This document shows, piece after piece, positions 1 to 9,100 of a stretch of DNA of 33,190 bases. The notes beneath the pieces were generated by a model, which searched no databases, was not told the DNA's origin, and saw nothing but the letters and a program-made list of their open reading frames with translations. Position 1 is the stretch's first letter; each line of letters starts with the position of its first letter. This DNA comes from JBMZCV01 sp049613665 (GTDB lineage Bacteria > Bacteroidota > Bacteroidia > Chitinophagales > UBA2359), in assembly GCA_049613665.1 (NCBI GenBank), contig JBMZCV010000041.1, positions 1 to 33,190 on the forward strand. The letters are read 5' to 3'. Both the position numbers and the translations under genes were made by a program.

Positions 1-60
1 CTCAAAATATAATAGTATTGAAAAACAACAATCACTCAATATATTACACCACCAACAATT

Positions 61-125
61 TGTCACTGCGAGGCGTGTAGCAAAGCGAAACAACGAAGCA
101 GTCCCGAACGACAAGCAGGCCGACT
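61..125. repeat. Short GC-richer segment, probable dispersed repeat fragment
   Basis: This segment is clearly richer in G and C than the AT-rich DNA around it. It contains the phrase CACTGCGAGG followed by GAAGCAGTCCCGAACG, with ACTGC and GCAGT forming short inverted arms. Similar phrases recur between genes in many bacterial genomes, which is recollection rather than a search result. No open frame fits it. The rest of 1-596 holds only the hairpin at 428-483; I see no gene there. Confidence 0.3.
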
Positions 126-427
126 ATTGTTTAACTTCGTTACTTCCGCTTAAGTGCTTTATCAAAATCAACTATTACTTTATCAAATTTACTTGACAAT
201 AAATAATATATTTATAAGTATATAATTCTGCTTTTGCACTTTATTAACAAGCAATTCAAGCTATTTGTGTAGTTACCAAAAAAATGTTTTGATGGTTAAT
301 TTTTATTCTTTGAATGATTATATCCCAAAGAGAGTATGTATTTATAGCAAAAAAGCTGAAATAGGAAAACTTTTTCTTTTTTCTAATTTTTATGTTTTAC
401 TAAAATCACAAATGTCAAACATTGCTT

Positions 428-483
428 GTTGAAAAAAAAAGTAGCTAACACCTCCATTTTCAAGGCATTAGCTACTTTTCAAC
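428..483 (-). terminator. Hairpin terminator downstream of the cytochrome-PHM gene
   Basis: The arms AAAAGTAGCTAA (437-448) and TTAGCTACTTTT (468-479) are perfectly complementary. An outer GTTGAAAA/TTTTCAAC pair extends them. The 19-nt loop has A and T tracts on either side. It lies about 115 nt past the stop codon of the leftward gene at 597 and is the only strong hairpin there. Confidence 0.55.
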
Positions 484-596
484 TAGTGCGACTAGACCGA
501 AATAATTGATAGTTAAGTTTCAAAACAAGTATAAAGCAACATAAAACATTCACTAGCAACTATTTGAGTTTTGAACCACTAGATACTTTTAAGTTA

Positions 597-2669
597 CTAT
601 TGTTCAATGATTTTCTGCGAAAAGCTATGACCATCAATACTTATTTTTACAAAATAAACACCTTTAGGCAAATTATTTCGTGTAGCACTAAAGGTATAAC
701 GATAGTCGCCGTTTGTTTGTCGCTCCGATACTAGCGGTTTCACCAATTGACCAACAACATTAAATACATCAATTTGGACATCTGCTGTGCTTGGCAAGCT
801 GTAAGTGATAAAACTTTGTTCTTGATATGGATTAGGAAAAATATTTAAATTATAATTCGTCATTTCCTCATCTAAACCACTAGCCAATACATTGATTACA
901 TTTGAAAATCCTGTGCAAGCATATTGTCCAACTTCTACATAATAGTCGCCAGATTGAGTTGGAATGTAGCTAACGCCTGTCGCAAACTCAATCGGTTCGC
1001 CATCTTTGTACCATTGATAAGAAGCATAGCCACTTTCTGCCACCAACAAGTCGTTATTTTGCGAAATGAGCGGAGTTGGCGGTGGCACAATCGTAATATC
1101 GTAAGTTGCCGTAATGCCATCATAAGTATAAGAGACTTCATGCGTACCACTGCCTGCCAATTGAGGCATAAATTGTGTACCAAATGTTCCTGCACCATTC
1201 AACGTACCGCCTGCTGGCACAAAATCAATGGCTTCATCTTGCGAACAATAAATGCTTTGAATATTTGGAACGCCCACGAAAGGAATTGGAGTGCCTGTAT
1301 AATATTGGATAGGCGTAATCATCATTTCATCGGTTGTCGTTAAGCCAAAGCTAACTGTGCTACTTGTTGTATTGTTGTATTTTGCTTCATGAATAAGTCC
1401 TGCTCCTGCTGGCAAATCGAGATAAGGTTCAAAATAGCGGATAGATGGCTCGCCCCATTCAAAATAACCTACATCGCAATTGCAGTTATTATAATCCATA
1501 AAGCCTTCATAAATTTGCTCTCCTTTCGAGCCATCTGGGTTGCGTAAAAACACATCAAAGTCTGTTCCGAGTCTATGTGTATGTGCTGTCAGCGACCAAA
1601 TGTTCCAATTTTGATTATTGATAATCGGCTCAGACAAGGTGCTTTCGCCTGTTGGAATAGACCAAAAAAGGTCTGAGTATAACAATAAATCACTCTTCAT
1701 TTCTTTGATAGCTGTGCCTTGAGGTTTTGTATAAATATTTAAATAAATATCGGCAGGCAAAATCAATTCTGAGCTATAATTTGGAATGTGATAATTGAGG
1801 TCTAGCACCGTATTTTCATTCCAATAAAATGCCGTTCCAGCAGGCAAACGCAAGTCATCATTTTTTTGCCAAGTAGAAACAAGACTATTGTTAAACAAAA
1901 AAGGATTTTCGCCAAATAAGCTCACTTCTCGCACACCTTCATCTATGTCGTTGGCTTGATTTCCATTCAGTTTATACAAAATAAAGTGATGCGATTGGTC
2001 ATTCATTTTCAAATCTAATCTATCAACTTCGATACTTTCTTCTAATTCTAAATCATATTTGAGCAAAAATTCTTTCTCAACAGATGTATTTAAAAATATT
2101 GGCCCGAAGTGAATCTGAAACCCTTCGTCTGCTGCTGGTGCTGCTGGCCGTGCCAAAGACTCATAGCCGCCATTTGTATAATACGTTTCAATAGTATTGA
2201 GATTGACGACATTGCCTGTTTTGGGAGCTCCAGCATATACCCATTGTCTGATAGTTTCGAGTTCGATGTTTGTCAAAGGCTCAATTCCGCTATCTGGCGG
2301 TGGCATTATTGTTCCTTCATTCGCATTTAAAGGAGCATCGTGTGTGTCGATAAGTCCATTATTTATTTTTCGCAACAAAAAGCTTTTGTATGGACGGCCA
2401 GCTTTCACAAGTTTATCGCCATACTCGGCAGCAGTCGAATTTGTGGGTGTTACGCCAAAAATAGCATCATACATTTCATCGCCTGTTTCACCCATATTGA
2501 GGCCACCTGCATAATCGCCGCCATGACATGAAATACATTTTGCTTCAAAAATGCTTTGCACTGCTTCAAAAGTTGATTGAGCTTGTGCTTCAGTTGTAAA
2601 TAAACAAGACAAGAGCAAAAAGCTAGTGGCTTGTATCGTTTTTCCTAAAATTTTTTTCATCATTTGCAT
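597..2669 (-). CDS. Secreted c-type cytochrome / PHM-like copper monooxygenase fusion with T9SS sorting tail
   Basis: The 690-residue protein has a signal peptide (about 1-31) and a heme c site CISCH at 45-49. A possible distal Met lies in the IMPPP motif near 122. Residues about 185-460 match the copper type II, ascorbate-dependent monooxygenase core (PHM/DBM family). All six expected copper ligands appear in order: H227-H228, H294, H363 and H365 in HTHRLG, and M449 in TTDEMM. In PHM these form the CuH (His-His, His) and CuM (His-X-His, Met) sites. An Ig/PKD-like segment follows (about 465-600), then a type A T9SS domain (about 605-690, starting IFPNP). The protein is therefore predicted to be exported and either surface-attached or released. 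The natural substrate is unknown. The heme may feed electrons to copper, which is inference. The first ATG was used; ATGs at codons 3 and 4 are equally possible. Confidence 0.85.
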   Translation of the reverse strand: MQMMKKILGKTIQATSFLLLSCLFTTEAQAQSTFEAVQSIFEAKCISCHGGDYAGGLNMGETGDEMYDAIFGVTPTNSTAAEYGDKLVKAGRPYKSFLLRKINNGLIDTHDAPLNANEGTIMPPPDSGIEPLTNIELETIRQWVYAGAPKTGNVVNLNTIETYYTNGGYESLARPAAPAADEGFQIHFGPIFLNTSVEKEFLLKYDLELEESIEVDRLDLKMNDQSHHFILYKLNGNQANDIDEGVREVSLFGENPFLFNNSLVSTWQKNDDLRLPAGTAFYWNENTVLDLNYHIPNYSSELILPADIYLNIYTKPQGTAIKEMKSDLLLYSDLFWSIPTGESTLSEPIINNQNWNIWSLTAHTHRLGTDFDVFLRNPDGSKGEQIYEGFMDYNNCNCDVGYFEWGEPSIRYFEPYLDLPAGAGLIHEAKYNNTTSSTVSFGLTTTDEMMITPIQYYTGTPIPFVGVPNIQSIYCSQDEAIDFVPAGGTLNGAGTFGTQFMPQLAGSGTHEVSYTYDGITATYDITIVPPPTPLISQNNDLLVAESGYASYQWYKDGEPIEFATGVSYIPTQSGDYYVEVGQYACTGFSNVINVLASGLDEEMTNYNLNIFPNPYQEQSFITYSLPSTADVQIDVFNVVGQLVKPLVSERQTNGDYRYTFSATRNNLPKGVYFVKISIDGHSFSQKIIEQ

Positions 2670-2792
2670 ATATCATTTTGCTAAAAAAAAAACAATTCTG
2701 AATGGCAAGTTAAACAAATACAGTATATTTTTTGCTATATAAACATTCTTTTTGGCCAAAATTTTAGAAATATTATTTTTTTAGCAAAAAAA

Positions 2793-2823
2793 GGCGGCAA
2801 GCATTTTGGAAATGCCTACCACC
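2793..2823 (-). terminator. 31-nt GGTGG/CCACC-family palindrome with A/T tracts, probable terminator
   Basis: A degenerate member of the 31-nt palindrome family (see 5891-5963). The right arm reads AAATGCCTACCACC and the left arm GGCGGCAAGCATTT. It is preceded by a run of A and followed by a run of T, so it looks like an intrinsic terminator in either direction. It sits about 105 nt past the stop of the leftward M28 peptidase gene. Confidence 0.55.
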
Positions 2824-2927
2824 TTTTTTTGCAATTATTGTTTATTTATATTTTAACGCCACTATTTGCGTTCTGACAGTTTTTGCTAAAAAATCTAAGT
2901 CAGAAATTAGCTGTTTTTCTAGTCATT

Positions 2928-4337
2928 CTATAAACCATATTCCGCCAACAAATACGTCAAAGAAGCCATAGTTGCCGCTCCCATTTCCAATTCTCTTTTG
3001 TTTATCTTATCGAAAGTATCGTTTGGCGTATGGTGATAGTCAAAATATCGCTGTGGGTCTGGCACAAAACCAATGCAAGTAGTACCGTGTGGTTTCAAAA
3101 ACTGTACATCAACTCCGCTAAATCCTTTTATGATTTTATGCACATTATATGGCTCAAAAAGTGGTGTAAAGGCTTGGCAAGCTTTCAAACGCTCTGTCAA
3201 TAAACTATCGGCAGCATCTATCGAAAAACCACGAGGCGTAAAACCTCCCATATCGCTCTCAATAGCCGCAATACAATTCTCGCCATTTTCTTTTGCCCAC
3301 GCTGCATATTTTTTAGCACCACGAGTACCATTTTCTTCATTCATGAACAACACACAACGCACTGTTCGTTTTGGCTGAATGTTCAGGTTTTTCAAAATCC
3401 GCAATACTTCCATAGATTGCACACTGCCAGCACCATCATCGTGAGCACCTTCTCCATTGTCCCACGCATCTAAATGTCCGCTTACTACCACAACTTCGTT
3501 TGGAAACTCGCTGCCTCTTATTTCGCTAATCACATTATAAGACAATTCGTCTGGCAAGGTTTCGCAATTCATTTTTAAGTGAAAAGTTAAATCTTTGTCT
3601 TTTGTCAAAAGTCCGCTCAACAAATCGGCGTGTTTTGTGCTGATAGCTGCGGCAGGTATTTTTTTGATGCCATCTATATAAGCCATATTTCCCGTGTGTG
3701 GGTGTTCATCGACGAAGTGTCCTAAAGAACGCAACACGAAAGCGGCAGCACCATATTTGGCAGCTTCTGGTGCACCATCGTAGCGGTCGCCAACGCAAGT
3801 ACCATAAGAATCGAAGGTATCAATATCTTTGTCGTGCATCTTGCGATTGTGAAAAACAATTTTGCCTGCTACTTTTTTGCGTCCCAATTTTTCGAGTTCT
3901 TTAAGGTCTGTAATTTCGATAATAGGTGCAGTAATTCCTAGCTTGTCGGTAGCCACCGAATTGCCCAACGCACAAACATTTACATCGTGCCAGCCGATAT
4001 GTTTGCTAATGATTCGAGCTTCTTCTTTTTTGCCTCGCACCCAATGAGGTACCATCACTTCTTGCAAATATGTGGTGTCGAAATCCATTTTATGCAAACT
4101 TTGTCTTGCCCACTCTACGGCAGCAGCAGCTTGTGGCGAACCGCTCAAACGACCGCCTATTTGCTTACACAAATATTCTAAATCGGTATAGCATTTGCCA
4201 TTCGACAAAGCTTCTTCATAAATAAGCTTAATGTTTTCGGCATCTTTTTCGTTGGTTGTATTGTTTCCGTTTTGGCTATTCCATGCTGCAAAAACAAGCA
4301 TTGGAAAAATAAGTAATAAGCTAATATAATATTTCAT
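2928..4337 (-). CDS. M28-family zinc metallopeptidase, secreted (carboxypeptidase Q-like)
   Basis: The 469-residue protein starts with a signal peptide (about 1-18). Residues about 130-260 resemble the protease-associated insert found in carboxypeptidase Q/PGCP relatives. The catalytic domain (about 265-469) shows the M28 set: H288 in SGHLDAW, bridging D300 in AHDDGAG, general base and zinc ligand E334/E335 in MNEENG, D362 in ESDMGG, and H436 in HHTPND. It should be a co-catalytic two-zinc exopeptidase acting on peptides outside the cytoplasm. No T9SS tail is visible, so it is probably periplasmic or released by another route. It stands alone, with about 260 nt to the next leftward gene. Length and residues look intact. 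Confidence 0.88.
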   Translation of the reverse strand: MKYYISLLLIFPMLVFAAWNSQNGNNTTNEKDAENIKLIYEEALSNGKCYTDLEYLCKQIGGRLSGSPQAAAAVEWARQSLHKMDFDTTYLQEVMVPHWVRGKKEEARIISKHIGWHDVNVCALGNSVATDKLGITAPIIEITDLKELEKLGRKKVAGKIVFHNRKMHDKDIDTFDSYGTCVGDRYDGAPEAAKYGAAAFVLRSLGHFVDEHPHTGNMAYIDGIKKIPAAAISTKHADLLSGLLTKDKDLTFHLKMNCETLPDELSYNVISEIRGSEFPNEVVVVSGHLDAWDNGEGAHDDGAGSVQSMEVLRILKNLNIQPKRTVRCVLFMNEENGTRGAKKYAAWAKENGENCIAAIESDMGGFTPRGFSIDAADSLLTERLKACQAFTPLFEPYNVHKIIKGFSGVDVQFLKPHGTTCIGFVPDPQRYFDYHHTPNDTFDKINKRELEMGAATMASLTYLLAEYGL

Positions 4338-4608
4338 TGTTTTTCTTTTTAAATAAAAGTGAGAAAAATGTCTTGAAAGGTAAGCTTTTTTCGTGTAAAA
4401 ATAAGTAAGCGAGTATTTAATTTTTTGGCTTGAAAAAGAGTAACTATTTACGTTGTGGCAATTTTGGCTAAAAATAAGGCTATTTTTATCTCAAAAGCCC
4501 ACACCTAAACAGTTGCGAAAAAAAAGATTTTCAGTAAAAAAATAATTGTTTGATAGCAGACTCTTTCAAATTTATTTTTTACTTATTTTCGGCTTAAAAA
4601 AATATTTC

Positions 4609-5481
4609 ATGAAAAAATTATCAAATATTCTTATTCTTTTTTTACTAAGCATTTTGTTTTTGCCGCTTACTTTGCAGGCAGGCAATCCATGGACGCAAGC
4701 AAAAGGTGCAGGATTTTCGCAGCTTTCTTTCAATTATATACGTTCCGACCAACTTTTCCACAAAGATTTAGGCACATTACAGCTCAATAGATTTGTTACA
4801 GATGCTACTTTGCAAACATATTTGGAATATGGCATTACGGATAAATTGACGGTTTTAGGGGTTTTGCCTTTCAAATTTACATCAACAAGCGATGCTATTT
4901 CGGAAAATACCGATTTTAATGAATTGTTGTCGGCTGGAAGCTTCAATCAATTGGGCAATATTAGTATAGCAGCAAAATATGGTTTGATTACAAATAAAAG
5001 TATTGTAGCAGCTACGCAAGTTCGTTTAGATTTGCCAAGTAAGGCTTTCGACGCAAATACAGGTTTGCGAACAGGCTATAATGCTGTTGGTGTTTCGCCA
5101 TCTTTGAGCGTTGGCTATGGCACAAATCATTTTTTTGCATCGGCAGAAATAGGGCTTACTTTTCGCACCAACAAATATAGTTCTGCTTTTTTTGGTAATG
5201 CAGAGTTTGGCTACAATCATAAAAACCGCACTTATATCATTCTTGTAGTTGATGCTACTCGTTCATTTTTCAATGAAAATCGTGATAACCTCGATGGAAA
5301 TGCTTTGCAAACAGGTTTGTTTGTCAATAATCAACATTATTTTGTGTTTGGCTTAAAATTGTTGCACAATGTAACCGAAAATTTGGGTTTTGGTGTGTCA
5401 GCTTATGGTGCTGCCATCTATTCACATCAGTTGGCTAAATTTCCTTCTGTGGGAGCAAATATTTATTGGACGTGGGATTAA
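4609..5481 (+). CDS. Outer-membrane beta-barrel protein (transporter-like), function unknown
   Basis: The ATG at 4609 gives 290 residues and begins a classic signal peptide (MKKLSNILIL, hydrophobic core, cleavage near LQA). An in-frame ATG at 4546 would add 21 residues before the signal and is unlikely. The mature part alternates polar and hydrophobic residues in short strands with aromatic ends, for example LTVLGVLPFKF and FVFGLKLLHNV. This is typical of a 10-14-stranded barrel, similar in style to MetA-pathway/transporter-like Bacteroidota proteins. It is divergent from the M28 gene with about 270 nt between them. The TTTTCGGCTTAAAAAAA motif lies just before the start. No substrate can be assigned. 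Confidence 0.7.
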   Translation: MKKLSNILILFLLSILFLPLTLQAGNPWTQAKGAGFSQLSFNYIRSDQLFHKDLGTLQLNRFVTDATLQTYLEYGITDKLTVLGVLPFKFTSTSDAISENTDFNELLSAGSFNQLGNISIAAKYGLITNKSIVAATQVRLDLPSKAFDANTGLRTGYNAVGVSPSLSVGYGTNHFFASAEIGLTFRTNKYSSAFFGNAEFGYNHKNRTYIILVVDATRSFFNENRDNLDGNALQTGLFVNNQHYFVFGLKLLHNVTENLGFGVSAYGAAIYSHQLAKFPSVGANIYWTWD

Positions 5482-5570
5482 AAAATGAACAGCTATAAAG
5501 TTTATTGCTGGTGAGCAAAATAATGGTTTATTCAAGTAGTCATCATTTTTTTTTAGCAAACAGTTAAAAT

Positions 5571-5748
5571 CAATGGTTCGGACATTTTTTATAACAATTT
5601 TCAGTTGAATAAAAAAAATCCTTTTGGCAAGGGAAACATACTATTTTTCAGTTCAAAAGGCCATTAAATTTGCAAATATTGCCGCCTTAGCCTAAAAAAA
5701 TAGTATGTTTAAAACTTTGATAAAAAAGTATAAATGTCCGAACCATTG
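5571..5748. mobile_element. MITE-like element, copy 1 (178 bp, perfect 17-bp TIRs)
   Basis: The ends are perfect inverted repeats: CAATGGTTCGGACATTT at 5571-5587 and its complement at 5732-5748. Inside lies a second inverted repeat, AAACATACTATTTTT (5634-5648) with its complement at 5696-5710, so the element is a nested palindrome. AAAAT directly flanks both ends, a possible 5-bp target duplication. It has no coding capacity, so it would depend on a transposase elsewhere. A near-identical copy lies at 10195-10376. Confidence 0.75.
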
Positions 5749-5754
5749 AAAATG

Positions 5755-5821
5755 AAATATCCTTGCTATTTTCACTTTTATAGTAAAAATAGCAAGGATA
5801 TTTTTCTAAAATCTTATTTTT
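5755..5821. repeat. Inverted repeat hairpin plus first copy of a 43-bp direct repeat
   Basis: The arms AAATATCCTTGCTATTTT and AAAATAGCAAGGATATTT (5755-5803) form a strong hairpin with a T-rich tail, a plausible terminator on the right-hand side. Positions 5779-5821 recur exactly at 6051-6093. Confidence 0.65.
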
Positions 5822-5822
5822 A

Positions 5823-5840
5823 GCCATTGTTTGGTGTTAT
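5823..5840. repeat. Degenerate half-copy of the TTGTTGGTG hairpin repeat
   Basis: GCCATTGTTTGGTGTTAT matches the left part of the hairpin at 17298-17322 (GCCGTTGTTTGGTGTTAT) but has lost the right arm. Confidence 0.35.
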
Positions 5841-5890
5841 GACTATAGCCGTCAGGACAATAAATTGAGTTTTTTGTTTTTGATAATAAT

Positions 5891-5963
5891 CCTTATTCAC
5901 AAAATTTTAGATGAGCGATAATAGGAAAATAAGGTGGTAGGCATTTTGAAAATGCCTGCCACC
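5891..5963. repeat. 31-nt GGTGG/CCACC palindrome with 42-nt conserved leader
   Basis: The palindrome proper is 5933-5963 (GGTGGTAGGCATTTT, then AAAATGCCTGCCACC). The 42 nt before it, starting CCTTATTCACAAAATTTTAG, recur almost unchanged before the palindrome at 26972-27002. The repeat unit is therefore about 73 bp. It does not abut a gene end here. Confidence 0.75.
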
Positions 5964-6010
5964 ACATATATTTCAAAACAATAACATTTTGAAATAAAAA
6001 GCAAATCTTA

Positions 6011-6041
6011 GGTGGCAGGCACTTCTAAAGTGCCTACCACC
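6011..6041. repeat. 31-nt GGTGG/CCACC palindrome
   Basis: GGTGGCAGGCACTT pairs with AAGTGCCTACCACC. It is the second member within 50 nt and lacks the long leader. It lies 60 nt past the stop of the leftward gene at 6101 and may help terminate it. Confidence 0.7.
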
Positions 6042-6050
6042 TCGTTTTAT

Positions 6051-6093
6051 TATAGTAAAAATAGCAAGGATATTTTTCTAAAATCTTATTTTT
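6051..6093. repeat. Second copy of a 43-bp exact direct repeat
   Basis: Identical to 5779-5821. The two copies bracket a 229-bp segment that holds two 31-nt palindromes. Confidence 0.65.
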
Positions 6094-6100
6094 TCTTCTC

Positions 6101-9100
6101 TTAATACCTCACTTGCGAAACGCCAATAGCACTTGCGTTGGGTTGAAAAGCATTAAAATCGGCTACCGTAATATTTCTATCAAGCGTACAATCAGCATCG
6201 GAATACACATTGATGCCAGATATATTTGCGACAAAAATATTGAAATCGGCTACCGTAATTACGCCATTTCTATCCATATCGCCTGCTTTCAAACCATAAT
6301 TTCCATCGCCCAAATCAGCCACTTGATTTTCGCCGCCCAATGTATAAGTTGGTGTATCATTGAACAGATAGTGATTCATATTTGGTACAGGCACAGGCAC
6401 AGAGCTTATAATATCGAGGTGATTTCGGTGACGAACCACAATATGATAGCTTTCATTTTCATTTGCATTATTAAACATCACGCCATCTCTGCCTTCATCT
6501 ACGACCGAGCCCGTCGATAATAGCAATGCTGCTTTTCGCTCTATAACCATTGTATTATCAGTAGCATCTCGCAATTCTACTAACACCCAATCTACCACAT
6601 TGTTTGGTATTGTATTGATACATTCTTTGCCTTGATAGTTCCATGGCGAAAATCCATAAGGTTGGTCGTAAGGCACTAAGTTGTTGTCTTTCAAAGCTGT
6701 TGTCATCGTGTTGTTGCCTAAATAAGCACCTTCCAAAAACATTCTGATTTTCACTTTTACAGGTGTGATTTGTTCGTCTCTCACACGCACACACATATCG
6801 CCATAATTGTGTTCAAAACCATTTGCAGTAGAAGCTATTTGTACAAAATAAGTTTCGTTTGGCGTAAGTCCTGTTATGCTCACACCATCATCGCATTTCG
6901 AAGGATTGTCGAAACAAGTGACTTCTCTCAAATCGCCACAGATACCTTCAAAAACCGATACGACATGCACAAAATCTGCTCCTGAATGTATGTTTACAGC
7001 ACCAGATGCAGGTGCGTCAAATTGAAACCATACAGCGGCTGATGGTTCAAAGCTACAAGAAGTTAAATTGCCATGTACTTCTGCCTCTTCGATATAGCGG
7101 TTTACAGTTCCAGCACCGCTAACAGTCATCGTAAATTTTCCTTTGTCATAAAAACCCCAGCCACTTGTTACAAGATAATAAGTCGTTCCAGCAGTTAGTG
7201 TTGTTGTGATTTGCGACTGCAAAAAGTCTTCTTCAAAATAGACATTGCCAGCCATATAAGTCAAACAAGGGTCGGTAGGGTCAAAGTTGTTTTCGTATAA
7301 ATGCAAATAACCAAAATGTGAAAAGTATTGATTATGAATAGTGTATGTACCTGTTGTTTCGACTCTAATAGCAATTGCATCATAGTTTGGCTCTTGGTCG
7401 CTCAAGGTACAATTGCTTTCTCCATTTGGTCTCAAATAAGTTGTTTTCGCTTCTGTGGTACTTTTATAAGTCGAAAAAGGCATTTCAACGGTGGTGGCAT
7501 TTCCTCCAAAGTTTGCCCATTCATTATTGGCTATTTGGCATTCTTCGTTTACTATCAAATTGATGGCTTGCGTACAGATGTCGTTGTTTGGAGCAGCCAA
7601 TATTGGTTGCAAACTCATACAAATATTGCCTTCTATGGTAGCGAAAAAACCTGTAATTTGAACTAAATATGTTTCGCCAACATTCAAATCTTTTAGCTTC
7701 AAAGACTGTCCCATATCGTTTCCATCAACTTCTGTTAGGTTGCTACAAGAGCCGCTAAAAACCGTAATAACATCAGCAAAATCGGCATCTGTAAATATTT
7801 CTAGCTCGCCTTCATTTGGTGCAACAAACGCATACCAAACGGAAGCACGAGATTTGTTGTTTAATAAAGGAAATGGCTCATTTGTTTCAAAAGTCGCATC
7901 AATATTTGCACCTACTACACAATTGTCATTCATACTTAGCATCACAGCATCGGCACAATTATCATTTATTGGTGCAGGATTTACTGGAGCATTATCTAAA
8001 ATTTGAATACACGTTTCGCCTTCTACAGCTCCAAAGCTATCCGCATTTCCGCTTACTCTTGCAAAATATGTGTTGTTTGGAGTCAAACCGCTATACCGCA
8101 ATGTTTCGCCTATAAATCCAAATTCGTCTTTATTGATGCAAGCCAATTCGGTGAGACTACCACAAGAGCCGCTAAAAAGTGTGATGATTTCATTGAAAGT
8201 ATTGTCGCTTGTTTTGATACTCACGTTGCCAGAACTTGGAGCATCAAAAGCAAACCAAATGCTTGATTTCGTAGAGTCGGCACAGCTAATAGCAGGGCCG
8301 CTAAAAATGGCATTTTCATTGGTGTAGGTTTCGCAAGCAGCATTTACAGTCAATGGAATGGCTTTTTCGCAAACATCGCTCAACACGCCATAGCCTTGAA
8401 TTTTCACATTTTCAATACTTGCTTGCCATGCTTGAATACCCAAATCATCAAAAGTGAAGGAAATACGCATATTAGGGTTTCTATATGCCGACAAATCGAC
8501 ATCGAGTCGGACATCTTCACGATATGACCAGCCAGAAAAAATATCATTCATATATGTTTGAACAGGAATCCAACTTGAACCATCGTAAACCGAAATGACT
8601 AAAGGCACATTTTCATAGCTTGCAAAATGAATATCGGCATTCAAAACAATATTTCCATATTGTGTAGCATCAAAACTAGGTGTAGCTAAAATGATTTCGG
8701 ACGGTGTCGCATTTTCTCCAAGATTGTTATCATTGAAAAAAGCCATGCAAGTTCCATTCATCGTTGTCGTCCAGATGGTATCATTGCCAAATTGCCAGCC
8801 ATAATCGCCCGACACAATTTCGTTTGTCCAACCAGCAGGCAAAGTACAATCATTAAACGTTTCTACCATGATATTTTTACTCACCTCAAAATCATCAACT
8901 GCTGCCCACAATGCCCAATTGCTAGCATTGTCATCATAGGTAAATTTGACATTCATATTTGAGTTGGCATAAGCAGTCACATCAATAGCAAGTCGTTCAT
9001 GTTGCACAAAGCCCCAACCTGTATAATTATTATTGTCAAAAACAGCAACATCTTGATACATACTGCCATCAAAAACCGATATTGTAAATGTGCTGCCATC

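Noticed and set aside
6113..6520. Open frames on the opposite strand of the large surface-protein genes
   Set aside because: They lie wholly inside the 1119- and 1677-residue genes, have Ile/Cys/His-rich compositions with no recognisable domain, and exist because of codon bias on the coding strand.
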